Shown here one piece after another: positions 33,440 to 54,271 of a DNA stretch of 64,000 nucleotides. Origin of the DNA: Alphaproteobacteria bacterium (GTDB lineage: Bacteria; Pseudomonadota; Alphaproteobacteria; UBA6615); NCBI GenBank assembly GCA_011087645.1, contig JAALLF010000003.1, positions 248,001 to 312,000 of the forward strand, read 5' to 3'. Made by a program: the position numbers and the translations under genes. Below the pieces are notes generated by a model that was given only the letters and a program-made list of their open reading frames with translations, was not told where the DNA came from and made no database searches. The stretch's first letter is position 1, and every line of letters begins with the position of its first letter.

Positions 33440-33868
33440 ATGGCAAAGAAGATAGAAGGCTACGTCAAGCTGGAGGTTCCCGCTGGCGCCGCAAACCCGT
33501 CACCGCCGGTTGGGCCGGCGCTAGGTCAGGCGGGCCTTAATATTATGGAATTCTGTAAAGCGTTTAACGCGGCGACCCAGGAATTGGAATCGAATGCACC
33601 GATCCCCACGGTTATCACCGTGTATCAGGACAAGTCGTTCTCGTTCATTACCAAAACCCCGCCAGCGAGCTATTACTTGAAGAAAGCGGCGCGGTTGGAA
33701 AAGGGCGGCGGCGAAGCCGGGCGTGAGGTCGCCGGACAGGTCACGCGGGCGCAGTGCCAGGAGATCGCGGAGAAGAAGATGGTGGATCTCAACGCAAACG
33801 ATATCAATGGCGCGACGCTTATGGTGATGGGCACGGCCCGTTCCATGGGCCTTGAGGTAGTGGGGTAG
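33440..33868 (+). CDS. rplK: 50S ribosomal protein L11
   Basis: 142 residues. The N-terminal Pro-rich segment [20 protein letters not shown] binds release factors, RelA and thiostrepton; [13 protein letters not shown] begins the 23S-binding C-terminal domain. L11 forms the base of the GTPase-centre stalk. ATG 33440 follows GGGTGGAG; the frame upstream is not conserved. rplA begins 3 bp after its stop. Confidence 0.97.
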   Translation: MAKKIEGYVKLEVPAGAANPSPPVGPALGQAGLNIMEFCKAFNAATQELESNAPIPTVITVYQDKSFSFITKTPPASYYLKKAARLEKGGGEAGREVAGQVTRAQCQEIAEKKMVDLNANDINGATLMVMGTARSMGLEVVG

Positions 33869-33870
33869 CG

Positions 33871-34584
33871 ATGGCGAAACTAAGCAAACGGATTCGTGCG
33901 GCGCGCGAGAAGATCGATCCCAACGATCGCGTTACAGTCGATGAGGCGATTCGGCTGGTCAAAGAGCATGCGGTCTCCAAGTTCGATGAGACGGTCGAAT
34001 TGTCGATTAATCTGAACGTTGATCCGCGTCACGCGGAACAGAATATCCGCGGCGTTGTGGCGCTTCCCAACGGCACGGGAAAGTCAGTCCGGATCGCGGT
34101 GTTTGCCAAAGATGCCAAGGCTGACGAGGCTCGCGAGGCCGGTGCCGATATTGTTGGCGCCGATGATCTTGCCGAAAGCGTCCAGAATGGCGAGATGGAT
34201 TTCGATCGGGTTATTGCAACTCCGGACATGATGGCGGTGGTCGGACGTCTCGGCAAAATATTGGGCCCGCGCGGTCTTATGCCGAACCCGAAACTTGGCA
34301 CCGTGACAAACGATATCGGTACGGCCGTCCAGAACGCCAAGGGGGGTGAAGTTCAATTTCGCGTTGAAAAGCAGGGTATCCTCCATGCCGGCGTCGGCAA
34401 GGCGAGTTTTAGCGAAGAACAACTGGGACAGAATGTCTCGGCATTGTTGGACGCGGTTCTGCGGGCCAAGCCCAGCGGCATCAAGGGGGCCTATTTGAAG
34501 CGAATGGCATTGAGCTCGACAATGGGGCCGGGTGTGCGTGTCGATGTGTCGACGCTGCCGACCAGCCCAGTGGCGGCAGAGTAG
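33871..34584 (+). CDS. rplA: 50S ribosomal protein L1
   Basis: 237 residues with the signature [17 protein letters not shown] near residues 130-146. L1 forms the mobile stalk that helps move deacylated tRNA through the E site, and in many bacteria represses translation of the L11-L1 mRNA by binding its leader. It is joined to rplK (3 bp) and followed by a 323-base leader before rplJ. Confidence 0.97.
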   Translation: MAKLSKRIRAAREKIDPNDRVTVDEAIRLVKEHAVSKFDETVELSINLNVDPRHAEQNIRGVVALPNGTGKSVRIAVFAKDAKADEAREAGADIVGADDLAESVQNGEMDFDRVIATPDMMAVVGRLGKILGPRGLMPNPKLGTVTNDIGTAVQNAKGGEVQFRVEKQGILHAGVGKASFSEEQLGQNVSALLDAVLRAKPSGIKGAYLKRMALSSTMGPGVRVDVSTLPTSPVAAE

Positions 34585-34907
34585 GCCGCATTTGAATTTC
34601 GTTGCCGTCCTCATGGCGGTGACGATGGAAGGGCCGGAATCGGCGGCGGGCGAAGTTCGTCCAAAAGCGATCCGGTTCGACCTGTCCGAGACTGCAGGCG
34701 CCTGACGAGCTATTGCTTCGACGGCTTAATCGCTGGAAGACGCGGCGGCCCTGCATAGACGGGAGATGAGTTTTGCCTGGCTTTGCGGTCAGGTGCCTCG
34801 GCTCCTGGGGCAGGAGGAACGGTTCCTGGCATACCGCGAGGGACCATCTTGCAACCGGTGCGTCCGCCGACAGTGATTGCGGGCACGCCAAATTGCGGAG
34901 ACGGTAA
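34585..34907 (+). promoter_or_regulatory. rplA-rplJ gap: probable L10 leader with overlapping hairpins
   Basis: A 323-base non-coding stretch before rplJ, where many bacteria carry the L10(L12)4-binding autoregulatory leader. CTCCTG-GGG-CAGGAG (34802-34816) and AGGAAC-G-GTTCCT (34815-34827) overlap by two bases, so they cannot form together, as expected of a switch. Nothing else is recognised here. The L10 assignment is by position. Confidence 0.5.
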
Positions 34908-35426
34908 GTGGACCGAGCTAGAAAAGAAGAGCTGGTCGTCGAACTGAACGGAGCGTTTGCGGATGCCGCGCTAGTCGTGGTGACGCATCAATCCGGGCTT
35001 ACGGTGGCGGAAAGTACTGATCTGCGCCGCCGTATGCGTGCAGCCGACGCCAGTTATAAAGTGACGAAAAACCGGCTCGTTAAACTCGCCCTTGTTGGTA
35101 CCCCCTATGAAGGGATCGCTGATCTTTTCGAGGGCCCGACAGCAATCGCCTATTCCGCCGACCCAGTGGCGGCGGCGCGGGTGGCTGTCGATTTTTCAAA
35201 GGAGAATGACAAGCTCGTCGTCGTCGGCGGTGCTATGGCAGAAAACCGGCTTGATGAAGCCGGCGTCAAAGCGTTAGCGACGCTGCCATCGCTCGACGAA
35301 TTGCGGGCCAAGCTGCTCGGCGTGCTGAACGCACCGGCGACCAAGGTCGCTGGCGTGTTGCAGGCCCCGGCGGGTCAGCTTGCGCGGGTGTTCTCCGCCC
35401 GCGGCCAACAGGACGAGGCGGCGTAA
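34908..35426 (+). CDS. rplJ: 50S ribosomal protein L10
   Basis: 172 residues starting at GTG 34908. It opens with DRARKEELVVELNGAFADAALVVVTHQSGLTVAESTDLR, the L11/23S-binding domain; the C-terminal helix, with APATKVAGVLQAPAGQLARVF, carries L12 dimers. L10 anchors the L12 stalk and regulates the rplJL mRNA. The GTG start may moderate translation below that of rplL, whose product is needed in four to six copies. It follows a long leader with overlapping hairpins. Confidence 0.96.
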   Translation: MDRARKEELVVELNGAFADAALVVVTHQSGLTVAESTDLRRRMRAADASYKVTKNRLVKLALVGTPYEGIADLFEGPTAIAYSADPVAAARVAVDFSKENDKLVVVGGAMAENRLDEAGVKALATLPSLDELRAKLLGVLNAPATKVAGVLQAPAGQLARVFSARGQQDEAA

Positions 35427-35473
35427 GCCGGTCCCGTCAGAAGCATATCGATTAGTCTCAGGAGTAAAGAGAA

Positions 35474-35854
35474 ATGGCAGATTTAGAAAAGATAGTTGAC
35501 GATCTCAGCAGCCTCACCGTTATTGAGGCGGCCGAGTTGTCGACCCTACTCGAAGAAAAGTGGGGCGTGAGTGCCGCGGCGCCAGTCGCCATGGCCGCAG
35601 CGGCCCCGGCGGCCGGCGGCGATGCCGGCGGTGCGGAAGAGCAGACCGAGTTCGACGTTATTCTGGCCAGCTTTGGCGAGAAGAAGATCAACGTCATCAA
35701 GGAAGTTCGTGCTTTGACAGGTCTTGGTCTGAAAGAGGCCAAGGACCTTGTCGAGGGCGCGCCGAAAGCAATTAAGGAAGGCGTAGCCAAAGACGAAGCA
35801 GACGAGATCAAGGCCAAGCTGGAAGAAGCTGGCGCTACGGTCGAAGTCAAGTAG
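35474..35854 (+). CDS. rplL: 50S ribosomal protein L7/L12
   Basis: 126 residues. An N-terminal dimerisation domain ([16 protein letters not shown]) is followed by an Ala/Gly-rich flexible hinge at about residues 35-55, and the compact C-terminal domain ([30 protein letters not shown]) binds elongation factors. L12 dimers recruit EF-Tu and EF-G to the ribosome. AGGAG precedes ATG 35474. A 225-base gap with a long stem separates it from rpoB. Confidence 0.97.
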   Translation: MADLEKIVDDLSSLTVIEAAELSTLLEEKWGVSAAAPVAMAAAAPAAGGDAGGAEEQTEFDVILASFGEKKINVIKEVRALTGLGLKEAKDLVEGAPKAIKEGVAKDEADEIKAKLEEAGATVEVK

Positions 35855-35931
35855 CGTCGCGACGCTACCGAATATCGGTTCGGGCCGATGGCGGTGAGGT
35901 TTTATCGCCGTCGGCCTGCCACCGGTGCTAC

Positions 35932-35986
35932 CGGTATTGTCGTATCGCCGAGGCCGAAGGCTCGCAGCGGCGATACGACAATACCG
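35932..35986 (+). promoter_or_regulatory. 19-bp perfect stem between rplL and rpoB
   Basis: CGGTATTGTCGTATCGCCG (35932-35950) pairs exactly with 35968-35986 around a 17-base loop. No T-run follows. In E. coli this gap holds an attenuator and an RNase III site that lower rpoBC expression relative to the ribosomal genes; a similar role is inferred. The region 35855-36079 holds nothing else that I can recognise. Confidence 0.65.
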
Positions 35987-36079
35987 TTTAAGGACGTGTC
36001 CCCGGGCTTATCGGGGCCGCGTTGAAGTGTCTGAGTTTAATTCTCAAAGCGCCCCAGGGCGCATGAAAGAGGGCCGTTG

Positions 36080-40249
<4,170 letters not shown>

Positions 40250-40284
40250 AGTTCGAACCGGTTAGTTTTGGGAACATCAGCTGA

Positions 40285-44670
<4,386 letters not shown>

Positions 44671-45033
44671 CCCTCCGCGAACCCGGTATTTGACGGTGTA
44701 ATTAACCCTGATTGAAGGGATGTTGTGGGGCCGCGAGGAAGCATTCGCGGCGGATATAGAATTGTTGTTCAAGCCCCCGGAATCGCGAGGATTATCGGTT
44801 GACGGGGCATAGGTGCGTGAGTAGTATCCGCGCCGCTGCATAGGGGGGCGGTCGTAGGCGCCTGTTAAGCCTAAACACGACCCCAAGCAAAAGGCATATG
44901 TTTGCTACACGCCGTGCGGGCTGGCGAAAAGAGTCCGTTGGGGTAAGACCTTTTGTCTTGCTCTGTTTGCCGTGTTGTATCCAAGAACCAGGGATGGCTG
45001 GCCGGTCGCGCCAGAGAGACTAAGGGAATACTG
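44671..45033 (+). other. rpoC-rpsL intergenic region
   Basis: A 363-base gap. It holds a 6-bp hairpin (CCGCGA 44731-44736 with TCGCGG 44745-44750) without a T-run, and a strong candidate promoter at 44799-44827. I see no credible gene in it. Confidence 0.6.
44799..44827 (+). promoter_or_regulatory. Candidate promoter of the str operon
   Basis: TTGACG (44799-44804) and TAGTAT (44822-44827) are separated by exactly 17 bases. The match is 5/6 and 4/6 or better. It would start transcription near 44834, about 200 bases before rpsL. Confidence 0.6.
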
Positions 45034-45405
45034 ATGCCGACGATTAATCAGTTAATTCGTAAGCCGCGCAAGGCGCCGGTAAAGCGCACCAAGGTTCCGG
45101 CTTTGGAGGCGTGTCCACAAAAGCGCGGTGTCTGCACCCGCGTTTATACGACCACGCCGAAGAAGCCGAACTCGGCGCTGCGTAAAGTGGCGCGCGTGCG
45201 TCTGACCAACGGCTTCGAAGTGACCAGTTACATTCCCGGTGAGGGCCATAACCTGCAGGAGCATTCGGTCGTGATGATCCGCGGCGGCCGCGTCAAGGAT
45301 TTGCCCGGTGTCCGGTATCACGTCATTCGCGGCACACTCGACACCCAGGGTGTCGGCGACCGCCGTCAACGCCGTTCGAAATACGGCACCAAGCGGCCGA
45401 AATAG
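45034..45405 (+). CDS. rpsL: 30S ribosomal protein S12
   Basis: 123 residues. TPKKPNS with Lys43 and [10 protein letters not shown] with Lys88 are the sites where streptomycin-resistance changes occur; both are wild type here. S12 sits at the decoding centre and controls accuracy. ATG 45034 is the conserved start (PTINQLIRK); the frame upstream is unrelated. rpsG follows after 12 bp. Confidence 0.97.
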   Translation: MPTINQLIRKPRKAPVKRTKVPALEACPQKRGVCTRVYTTTPKKPNSALRKVARVRLTNGFEVTSYIPGEGHNLQEHSVVMIRGGRVKDLPGVRYHVIRGTLDTQGVGDRRQRRSKYGTKRPK

Positions 45406-45888
<483 letters not shown>

Positions 45889-45927
45889 GGCAACACCGTA
45901 ACCACCCGTAAGGACGAGTAATTCGAC

Positions 45928-48006
45928 ATGGCTTCTCGCACAACACCTCTCGAGCGATATCGTAATATCGGTATCATGGCGCATATCGACGCCGGCAAGA
46001 CCACGACGACCGAGCGTGTGCTCTATTACACGGGCCGCTCCTACAAAATCGGCGAAGTGCATGATGGCGCCGCGACGATGGATTGGATGGAGCAGGAGCA
46101 GGAGCGCGGCATCACCATCACATCGGCCGCGACGACCGCGAGTTGGCGCGACCATCGCATCAACATCATCGACACGCCGGGCCATGTCGACTTCACCATT
46201 GAGGTCGAGCGTTCGCTGCGCGTTTTGGATGGCGCGGTGGCGGTGTTTGATAGTGTCGCCGGTGTCGAGCCCCAGTCCGAGACCGTTTGGCGGCAAGCCG
46301 ATAAATACGGCGTACCGCGTATTTGTTTCGTCAACAAGATGGACCGAATTGGCGCCGATTTCTTTAATTGCGTGTCTATGATCGAAAGCCGTTTGGGCGC
46401 CGTGCCGTTGGTGGCCCAGTTGCCGATCGGCGAGGAAGCGGACCATCGCGGCATCGTCGACTTGGTGCGCATGAAGGGCGTGGTCTGGAAAGACGAGACC
46501 CTGGGCGCCGAATACGAAGATGTTGATATTCCGGCGGACTTGGCCGACACCGCCGCCGAATGGCGCGAGAAACTCGTCGAGTTGGCCGTCGAGCATAATG
46601 ACGAGGCGATGGAAGCCTATCTCGAAGGCACCGAGCCCGATGCTGAGACCCTCGATGAATGCATTCGCATAGGTACTCTGTCGGGTGCGTTTGTGCCGGT
46701 TCTTTGCGGTTCCGCCTTTAAGAATAAGGGCGTGCAGCCCCTGTTGGACGCCGTCATCGCCTATTTGCCGTCGCCGCTCGACGTGCCGGCGATCAAGGGC
46801 GTGAAGCAGGACAGCGACGAGGCGATCGAGCGGAAGAGTTCCGACGACGAGCCTTTCGCGGCCTTGGCCTTCAAGATTATGACCGACCCGTTTGTGGGGA
46901 CGCTGACCTTCGTTCGGATATATTCGGGCGTTCTGGAAACCGGTCAAACCTTGCTGAACTCGGTCAAGGATCGCCGCGAGCGCGTTGGTCGCATGCTGGA
47001 GATGCACGCGAACGAGCGCGAAGACGTCAAGGCCGCGCGCGCTGGTGACATTTTGGCGCTCGCTGGCCTCAAAGGTACGACCACCGGCGATACGTTGTGC
47101 GATACCAACAGCCCCGTGATTTTGGAGCGGATGGAATTCCCCGATCCGGTTATCGAGATCGCGGTCGAGCCGAAAACCAAGGCCGATCAGGAAAAAATGG
47201 GCAGTGCCCTATCGAGCCTCGCCGCCGAAGATCCTTCGTTCCGGGTCGCCAGCGATGAGGAAAGCGGGCAAACCATCATCAAGGGCATGGGTGAGCTGCA
47301 TCTCGACATCATCGTCGATCGCATGAAGCGCGAATTTAAGGTTGAAGCGAATATCGGTGCCCCGCAGGTGGCCTATCGTGAGACCATCACCAAGCCGGTT
47401 GAGATCGATTACACCCATAAGAAGCAGACCGGTGGGTCGGGACAATATGCCCGCATGAAGGTTCAGTTTGAGCCGCTCGAGCCAGGTGAGGGTTTTGTGT
47501 TCGAAAGCGCGCTTCATGGCACGTCGATTCCGCGCGAATTCGTACCGGGTATTTCAAAGGGTATGGATCAGCAACGCGAGACCGGCACCGTCGCCGGTTT
47601 TCCGGTGATCGACTTCAAGGCCACCGTGGTCGATGGCGCCAGCCACGATGTTGATTCCTCGGTCATGGCGTTTGAAATCGCCGCGCGGGCGTGTTTGCGT
47701 CAGGCTCTCAACGAGGCCTCGCCGCGTTTGCTCGAGCCGATTATGAACGTCGAGGTCGTGACGCCGGAAGAATATATGGGCGACATCATCGGTGACTTGA
47801 ATAGCCGTCGCGGCCAGGTCGGCGCGATGGATAACCGGGGCAATGCCCGGGTTATCTCAGCCATGGTGCCCCTGGCCAATATGTTCGGTTACGTCAACAC
47901 ATTGCGATCCATGAGCCAGGGTCGTGCGACCTACACCATGGTGTTTGATCACTACTTCCAAGTGCCTCAGGCAGTTGCCGAGGAAGTTGTCGCCAAGATG
48001 GCCTAA
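45928..48006 (+). CDS. fusA: Elongation factor G
   Basis: 692 residues in the usual five-domain layout. The GTPase has AHIDAGKTT (G1), DTPGHVDF (G3) and NKMDR (G4); domain IV ends the body near [13 protein letters not shown] moves tRNA-mRNA on the ribosome and helps split ribosomes with RRF. AAGGACGAG precedes ATG 45928. A second tuf follows after 73 bp. Confidence 0.98.
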   Translation: MASRTTPLERYRNIGIMAHIDAGKTTTTERVLYYTGRSYKIGEVHDGAATMDWMEQEQERGITITSAATTASWRDHRINIIDTPGHVDFTIEVERSLRVLDGAVAVFDSVAGVEPQSETVWRQADKYGVPRICFVNKMDRIGADFFNCVSMIESRLGAVPLVAQLPIGEEADHRGIVDLVRMKGVVWKDETLGAEYEDVDIPADLADTAAEWREKLVELAVEHNDEAMEAYLEGTEPDAETLDECIRIGTLSGAFVPVLCGSAFKNKGVQPLLDAVIAYLPSPLDVPAIKGVKQDSDEAIERKSSDDEPFAALAFKIMTDPFVGTLTFVRIYSGVLETGQTLLNSVKDRRERVGRMLEMHANEREDVKAARAGDILALAGLKGTTTGDTLCDTNSPVILERMEFPDPVIEIAVEPKTKADQEKMGSALSSLAAEDPSFRVASDEESGQTIIKGMGELHLDIIVDRMKREFKVEANIGAPQVAYRETITKPVEIDYTHKKQTGGSGQYARMKVQFEPLEPGEGFVFESALHGTSIPREFVPGISKGMDQQRETGTVAGFPVIDFKATVVDGASHDVDSSVMAFEIAARACLRQALNEASPRLLEPIMNVEVVTPEEYMGDIIGDLNSRRGQVGAMDNRGNARVISAMVPLANMFGYVNTLRSMSQGRATYTMVFDHYFQVPQAVAEEVVAKMA

Positions 48007-48079
48007 GCCTGAGCCGAATGAGACTAAATATGGGTCGGCTTCACTTTGCGAAGCGGCCACGTAAAGCGGAGTAAAGAGG

Positions 48080-49270
<1,191 letters not shown>

Positions 49271-49282
49271 AGAAACTTTAGC

Positions 49283-49318
49283 CCGGCGGTCTCAATAGTG
49301 AGGCCGCCGGTTCTCTTA
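49283..49318 (+). terminator. Strong hairpin between tuf and rpsJ
   Basis: CCGGCGGTCTCA (49283-49294) pairs with TGAGGCCGCCGG (49299-49310), 12 bp with one G-T pair, around ATAG, followed by TTCTCTTA. The T-run is poor, so termination would be partial. It separates the str from the S10 operon. Confidence 0.5.
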
Positions 49319-49330
49319 CGGGACACCGCT

Positions 49331-49639
49331 ATGGACAGCCAACATATCCGCATCCGATTGAAAGCCTTCGATCACCGGATCCTCGATCAGTCAGCAAGTG
49401 AGATCGTCGGGACGGCGAAGCGCACCGGCGCGGACGTTCGCGGACCGATCCCGCTGCCGACGCGTATTGAAAAGTTCACCGTGCTGCGCTCGCCGCACGT
49501 GAACAAGAAGTCGCGTGAACAATTCGAGATCCGAACCCACAAACGGTTGCTCGATATTATCGATCCGACACCGCAAACGGTTGACGCGCTCATGAAGCTC
49601 GACCTGGCTGCCGGCGTCGATGTTGAGATCAAGCTGTAA
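49331..49639 (+). CDS. rpsJ: 30S ribosomal protein S10
   Basis: 102 residues starting [20 protein letters not shown]10 is in the 30S head and, with NusB and NusG, in antitermination complexes. It opens the S10 operon, rpsJ-rplC-D-W-B-rpsS-rplV-rpsC-rplP-rpmC-rpsQ. ATG 49331 is the conserved start; the site before it (GGGAC) is weak. rplC begins 6-9 bp after the stop. Confidence 0.97.
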   Translation: MDSQHIRIRLKAFDHRILDQSASEIVGTAKRTGADVRGPIPLPTRIEKFTVLRSPHVNKKSREQFEIRTHKRLLDIIDPTPQTVDALMKLDLAAGVDVEIKL

Positions 49640-49648
49640 GAGACGATG

Positions 49649-50458
49649 ATGCGTACCGGACTAATAGCTCAAAAACTTGGCATGACCCGGGTCTTCGACG
49701 ACACCGGCAATCATTTGCCCGTGACCCTGCTCAAGGTCGATGGCTGTCAGGTTGTCGCCCAGCGCACGGAAGAGCGCGACGGTTACACCGCCGTGCAACT
49801 CGGCGTGGGGCCAGCCAAACCCAAGCGGGTCGGCCAGGCCATGCGCGGCCATTTCGCCAAGGCCAAAGTAGAACCCAAGCGCCGCCTGGCGGAATTCCGG
49901 GTTAGCGCCGATGCCCTGGTGGATACCGGCGCTGAGATTTCCGCCGGTCATTTTCTCGCCGGCCAGTATGTGGACGTTGTTGGAACATCGATCGGTAAAG
50001 GCTTTGCCGGCGCCATGAAGCGCCATAATTTCAAGGGTTTGCGGGCCTCTCACGGTGTCTCGATTTCGCACCGCAGTCATGGTTCGACAGGGCAGTGCCA
50101 GGACCCCGGCAAGGTGTTCAAGGGCAAGAAGATGGCCGGTCACATGGGCGACGAGCGAGTGACGGTTCAAAACCTGCGGGTCGTGTCGACCGATCTTGAA
50201 GATGGCGTGATCGCGGTCGAAGGCGCCGTTCCAGGGTCCAGCGGCAGCTACGTGTTGTTGAGCGATGCGATCAAGAAGGCGGCGCCCGACGATCTACCGT
50301 TCCCCGCGGCAATTCTAGGCGACGCGGCTGCCGAGGAAGCGCCGGAAGAAGCCACTGCCGATGAGGCCCCAGCGGAAGAGGCGCCCGAAGAAGCTGCCTC
50401 CGAAGAAGCCGAAGCGCCTACCGTTGAAGACGGCGGCGACGATGCGGCGAAGGAATAG
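49649..50458 (+). CDS. rplC: 50S ribosomal protein L3, with long acidic C-terminal extension
   Basis: 269 residues from ATG 49649 (ATG 49646 directly before it is also possible). The core of about 210 residues contains the conserved [38 protein letters not shown] loop that reaches the peptidyl-transferase centre. After it comes an extra ~50 residues built of Ala and Glu ([20 protein letters not shown]...), which E. coli L3 lacks. Such tails occur in some alphaproteobacteria. L3 initiates 50S assembly. Confidence 0.96.
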   Translation: MRTGLIAQKLGMTRVFDDTGNHLPVTLLKVDGCQVVAQRTEERDGYTAVQLGVGPAKPKRVGQAMRGHFAKAKVEPKRRLAEFRVSADALVDTGAEISAGHFLAGQYVDVVGTSIGKGFAGAMKRHNFKGLRASHGVSISHRSHGSTGQCQDPGKVFKGKKMAGHMGDERVTVQNLRVVSTDLEDGVIAVEGAVPGSSGSYVLLSDAIKKAAPDDLPFPAAILGDAAAEEAPEEATADEAPAEEAPEEAASEEAEAPTVEDGGDDAAKE

Positions 50459-50461
50459 ATC

Positions 50462-51082
50462 ATGAAGTGCAAGGTGATCAGCCTCGAAAATAAGGCCGCC
50501 GGCGAGATTGAACTCGACGATGCGATCTTCGGCCTGCCGGTGCGCAAGGACTTGCTCAGCCGCATGGTGAACTACCAGCTCGCCAAGCGCCGCCAGGGCA
50601 CTCATAAGACGAAGACCGTCGGCGAAATCTCGGGTACCGGCGCCAAGCCGTTCAAGCAAAAGGGCACCGGCCGGGCGCGGCGCGGCAGCAACCGCTCGGC
50701 GCAGATGCGCGGCGGCCAAACGACCTTCGGTCCGACACCGCGCAGCCACGACCTGGAAATGCCGAAAAAGGTGCGTCGCTTGGCCTTGAAATCGGCGCTG
50801 TCGGCAAAGCAGGCGGATGGCAAGCTGATCGTCGTCGATGAAGCCAAACTGGGGGAACCCAAGACCAAGCCGATGGCCGCGACCTTGAGTAAATTGGGCG
50901 TGACCTCGGCGCTGATCGTTGATGGCGCCGAGCTCGATCGCAACATGGTGCTGGCGACACGCAATATTCCCGGTGTCGATCTGCTGTCGCAGAAGGGCGC
51001 CAATGTCTTCGATATCCTGCGCCGCGATACGCTGGTGCTGACCCGCGACGCGGTCGAACAGTTACAGGAGCGCTTGCGATGA
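50462..51082 (+). CDS. rplD: 50S ribosomal protein L4
   Basis: 206 residues. The extended loop ([26 protein letters not shown]) lines the peptide exit tunnel next to the macrolide site, with no unusual changes seen. In E. coli L4 also represses the S10 operon. rplD begins 3 bp after rplC and its TGA overlaps the ATG of rplW, so L4 and L23 are translationally coupled. Confidence 0.96.
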   Translation: MKCKVISLENKAAGEIELDDAIFGLPVRKDLLSRMVNYQLAKRRQGTHKTKTVGEISGTGAKPFKQKGTGRARRGSNRSAQMRGGQTTFGPTPRSHDLEMPKKVRRLALKSALSAKQADGKLIVVDEAKLGEPKTKPMAATLSKLGVTSALIVDGAELDRNMVLATRNIPGVDLLSQKGANVFDILRRDTLVLTRDAVEQLQERLR

Positions 51083-51408
51083 GCACATCACGTAAGCCGC
51101 GCGGCCGCATTACGCTCACCCAAGAGCGGATGTACGACATCGTGCGCTATCCGATCATCACCGAGAAATCGACCTTGGTGTCGGAACATAACCAAGTGGT
51201 GTTCCGCGTGCCGCTGAATGCGACCAAGCCGGAAATTCGGGCTGCGGTGGAAGGCCTTTTTGGGGTTAAGGTCGACGGCGTGAACACGTTGCGCCAGGTC
51301 GGTAAGACCAAACGCTGGCGCGGCCGTTTGGGGCGCACATCGGATTACAAAAAAGCGCTGGTCCGGCTTGCCGAAGGCGAGTCGATCGACATTTCGTCGG
51401 GCGTGTAA
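51079..51408 (+). CDS. rplW: 50S ribosomal protein L23
   Basis: 109 residues. An extra basic N-terminal ~20 residues ([19 protein letters not shown]) precede the usual [12 protein letters not shown] start of the fold; the [22 protein letters not shown] region is the rRNA-binding part. L23 sits at the tunnel exit and binds trigger factor and SRP. It overlaps rplD by 4 bp. rplB follows after 12 bp. Confidence 0.96.
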   Translation: MSTSRKPRGRITLTQERMYDIVRYPIITEKSTLVSEHNQVVFRVPLNATKPEIRAAVEGLFGVKVDGVNTLRQVGKTKRWRGRLGRTSDYKKALVRLAEGESIDISSGV

Positions 51409-51420
51409 GGGAAAGAGACG

Positions 51421-52245
51421 ATGGCACTGAAGCAATATAAGCCGAATACGCCCGGTCAACGGGGGTTGGTGCTTGTCGACCGTTCGGCCTTGTGGAAGGG
51501 CGACCCGGTCAAGCAGCTTACCGAAGGGCTGACGAAAAAGGGCGGGCGCAACAATGCCGGTCGGATCACCGCGCGTCGTCGTGGTGGTGGCCATAAACGG
51601 CTGTACCGCAAGATCGATTTCCGTCGCATCAAGTTTGATGTTCCGGCGACGGTGGAGCGGGTCGAATACGACCCCAACCGCAGCGCGTTCATCGCTCTGA
51701 TCAAATATGCCGACGGTGAGCAAAGCTACATCTTGGCGCCGCAACGTTTGAGCGTCGGTGACACGGTTGTCGCCGGTGAGCGCGCCGATATCAAGCCGGG
51801 CAACGCGATGCCGCTGCGCTCGATCCCGATCGGTACGATTATTCACAATGTGGAACTGAAGGCTCAGGGCGGCGGCAAGCTGGCGCGCGCCGGCGGTACC
51901 TATGTGCAGCTGGTGGGCCGCGACCAAGGTTATGCCTTGTTGAAGTTGACGTCCGGCGAAGTGCGCATGGTGCGTGCCGAGTGCATGGCGACAATCGGTG
52001 CGGTATCGAACGCCGATAAATCGAACATCAAACTGGGTAAGGCGGGACGCAAGCGCTGGATGGGCAAACGCCCGGCCGTGCGCGGTGTCGCGATGAACCC
52101 GATCGATCATCCCCATGGTGGTGGCGAGGGGCGGACCTCTGGTGGCCGTCATCCGGTAACGCCGTGGGGTAAACCGACCAAGGGTAAGCGGACCCGGTCC
52201 AATAAACGGACCCAGTCGCTGATCCTGCGTCGGCGTGCGAAGTAG
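51421..52245 (+). CDS. rplB: 50S ribosomal protein L2
   Basis: 274 residues. [31 protein letters not shown] near the C-terminus includes the strictly conserved His of the peptidyl-transferase neighbourhood. An OB fold and an SH3-like domain precede it. L2 joins the subunits and is needed for the active site to form. AGAGACG precedes ATG 51421. Followed by rpsS after 11 bp. Confidence 0.97.
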   Translation: MALKQYKPNTPGQRGLVLVDRSALWKGDPVKQLTEGLTKKGGRNNAGRITARRRGGGHKRLYRKIDFRRIKFDVPATVERVEYDPNRSAFIALIKYADGEQSYILAPQRLSVGDTVVAGERADIKPGNAMPLRSIPIGTIIHNVELKAQGGGKLARAGGTYVQLVGRDQGYALLKLTSGEVRMVRAECMATIGAVSNADKSNIKLGKAGRKRWMGKRPAVRGVAMNPIDHPHGGGEGRTSGGRHPVTPWGKPTKGKRTRSNKRTQSLILRRRAK

Positions 52246-52256
52246 AGGAGACCGAG

Positions 52257-52535
52257 GTGGCACGTTCCATTTGGAAAGGACCGTTTATCGACAGCTATCT
52301 GCTGAAAAAGGCAGAGACTGTCCGCGGGTCCGGGCGCAACGACGTGATCAAAACTTGGTCGCGACGGTCGACAATTTTACCGCAGTTCGTCGGTTTGACG
52401 TTTGGCGTCCATAACGGTCAGAAATTCATTCCGGTTCTGGTGACCGAAAACATGGTGGGCCATAAGTTTGGCGAGTTTTCGCCGACGCGCACCTATTACG
52501 GCCACACCGCTGATCGTAAGGCGAGGCGGGTTTAG
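52257..52535 (+). CDS. rpsS: 30S ribosomal protein S19
   Basis: 92 residues starting at GTG 52257 behind [30 protein letters not shown] and [22 protein letters not shown] are typical. S19 contacts S13 at the top of the 30S head and bridges to the 50S. rplV begins 2 bp after its stop, giving tight coupling. Confidence 0.97.
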   Translation: MARSIWKGPFIDSYLLKKAETVRGSGRNDVIKTWSRRSTILPQFVGLTFGVHNGQKFIPVLVTENMVGHKFGEFSPTRTYYGHTADRKARRV

Positions 52536-52537
52536 TC

Positions 52538-52918
52538 ATGGGTAAGAAATCGGCACCCCGGCGTTTGGCCGACAACGAGGCCAGAGCGGTCGTGAGCTCG
52601 CTTCGGGTTAGTCCGCAAAAGCTAAATTTGGTCGCGCAATCTATTCGCGGCAAGAAGGTGCAAACCGCATTGAACGATCTTGAATTCTCGCGCCGCCGCA
52701 TCGCTAAAGAGGTGAAGGTCGGTCTGGAAAGCGCTATCGCCAATGCGGAAAATAACCATCAACTCGACGTCGATCGGCTGATCGTCGCCGAAGCGACGGT
52801 AGGCAAGGGTATCGTGATGAAACGTTGGCGTCCGCGCGCCCGTGGTCGGATGGCGCGTATTTTGAAGCCGTTCAGCAGCATCACTCTGGTTGTGCGCGAG
52901 CAAGAGGAGGCATCGTAA
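52538..52918 (+). CDS. rplV: 50S ribosomal protein L22
   Basis: 126 residues. The beta-hairpin [30 protein letters not shown] extends into the exit tunnel and is the macrolide-resistance hot spot; no deletion is seen. It assembles early with 23S domains. The stop TAA shares its last base with the ATG of rpsC (TAATG). Confidence 0.96.
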   Translation: MGKKSAPRRLADNEARAVVSSLRVSPQKLNLVAQSIRGKKVQTALNDLEFSRRRIAKEVKVGLESAIANAENNHQLDVDRLIVAEATVGKGIVMKRWRPRARGRMARILKPFSSITLVVREQEEAS

Positions 52919-53613
52919 TGGGCCAAAAGGTCAATCCCATTGGGCTCCGGCTCGGTATTAACCGGACCTGGGACTCCCGTTGGTTCGCCGACGGCGCCGC
53001 TTATGGCAGTTTGCTGCTAGAAGATCTGGAGCTGCGCAAATTCCTCGATAAGCGTCTGGTAGGCGCCGGGGTTAGCCGGGTCATTATCGAACGTCCGGCG
53101 AAAAAGGCGCGCATCACCATTCACACTGCGCGGCCGGGCGTCGTGATCGGCAAAAAAGGCGCCGACATCGAGAAGCTGCGCTCCGATTTGGCGGTGCGGA
53201 CCGGTTCGGAGGTCAGCCTGAATATCGTCGAAGTCCGCAAGCCCGAAATCGATGCGGTATTGGTCGCTGAAAACATCGCGCAACAGCTCGAGCGCCGGGT
53301 CGGTTTTCGCCGGGCCATGAAGCGCTCGGTACAGAACGCCATGCGGCTCGGCGCCGAAGGTGTCCGCGTTATGTGTGGCGGCCGCCTTGGCGGCGCTGAG
53401 ATCGCCCGGACCGAGCAATATCTCGAAGGCAAGGTGCCGCTCCACACCCTGCGCGCGGATGTGCAGTACGGCACTGCCACGGCACAGACCACCTATGGCG
53501 CCTGCGGCGTCAAAGTGTGGGTTTATCGCGGCGATATCATGGAACACGATCCGATGGCGCAAGACCGTCGGGTGGAACAGCAACAACAATCCGGCGGCGG
53601 CGCGCAGCGCTAA
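52918..53613 (+). CDS. rpsC: 30S ribosomal protein S3
   Basis: 231 residues: KH domain with [14 protein letters not shown] (the GxxG-type loop) and a C-terminal domain that, with S4 and S5, forms the mRNA-entry helicase. The last ~20 residues are Gln/Gly-rich ([11 protein letters not shown]). ATG 52918 overlaps the end of rplV by one base. rplP follows after 22 bp. Confidence 0.97.
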   Translation: MGQKVNPIGLRLGINRTWDSRWFADGAAYGSLLLEDLELRKFLDKRLVGAGVSRVIIERPAKKARITIHTARPGVVIGKKGADIEKLRSDLAVRTGSEVSLNIVEVRKPEIDAVLVAENIAQQLERRVGFRRAMKRSVQNAMRLGAEGVRVMCGGRLGGAEIARTEQYLEGKVPLHTLRADVQYGTATAQTTYGACGVKVWVYRGDIMEHDPMAQDRRVEQQQQSGGGAQR

Positions 53614-53635
53614 GCTGTGAATAGGTAATCGAACG

Positions 53636-54049
53636 ATGCTCAGTCCAAAACGAACAAAGTTTCGGAAACAACATAAAGGCCGTCTGCACGGTCTGGCGCA
53701 TTCCGGTACGAGCCTGAACTTCGGCTCGTACGGCCTCAAGGCGGTGACGCCTGGTCGCGTCACAGCGCGCCAGATCGAGGCCGCGCGACGTGCCATGACC
53801 CGTCACATGAAGCGGGCCGGGCGCGTATGGATCCGGGTTTTCCCCGATGTGCCGGTCAGCACCAAGCCCGCTGAAGTACGCATGGGTAAGGGTAAAGGTA
53901 CGCCGGAATACTGGATGGTGCGGATCAAGCCGGGCCGGGTGATGTTCGAGCTCGACGGCGTGTCGCAGGATGTTGCCGAAGAGGCGTTTCGTCTGGCGGC
54001 GGCCAAATTGCCGGTCCAGACGCGTATCGTCAGCCGGTTGGCAGGGTAG
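53636..54049 (+). CDS. rplP: 50S ribosomal protein L16
   Basis: 137 residues, opening [46 protein letters not shown] is the loop near the A-site tRNA; it is the place of the arginine hydroxylated by YcfD in some bacteria. L16 helps organise helix 38 and 89. GTG of rpmC begins 7 bp later. Confidence 0.96.
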   Translation: MLSPKRTKFRKQHKGRLHGLAHSGTSLNFGSYGLKAVTPGRVTARQIEAARRAMTRHMKRAGRVWIRVFPDVPVSTKPAEVRMGKGKGTPEYWMVRIKPGRVMFELDGVSQDVAEEAFRLAAAKLPVQTRIVSRLAG

Positions 54050-54056
54050 GTGAATT

Positions 54057-54269
54057 GTGAAAGTGGCTGAATTTCGCGCCAAGAGCGACGACGAATTAGA
54101 AGATCAGATACGCGACTTGAAGAAAGAATCCTTCAATTTGCGTTTTCAAAAAGCGAGTGGGCAGCTCGAGAATACAGCCCGGCAGCGCCAAGTGCGGCGC
54201 GATTTGGCCCGGGTGAAGACCGTTCTCGGGGAACGCCTCAGCGCTAAGTCATCAACGGGAGTTGAGTAG
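54057..54269 (+). CDS. rpmC: 50S ribosomal protein L29
   Basis: 70 residues from GTG 54057, two long helices with [40 protein letters not shown] as the core. L29 lies at the tunnel exit beside L23. A nearby GTG 54066 (VAEFRAK) would be equally compatible, but most homologues begin with the Lys-Val-Ala form. rpsQ starts 2 bp after the stop. Confidence 0.94.
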   Translation: MKVAEFRAKSDDELEDQIRDLKKESFNLRFQKASGQLENTARQRQVRRDLARVKTVLGERLSAKSSTGVE

Positions 54270-54271
54270 AG

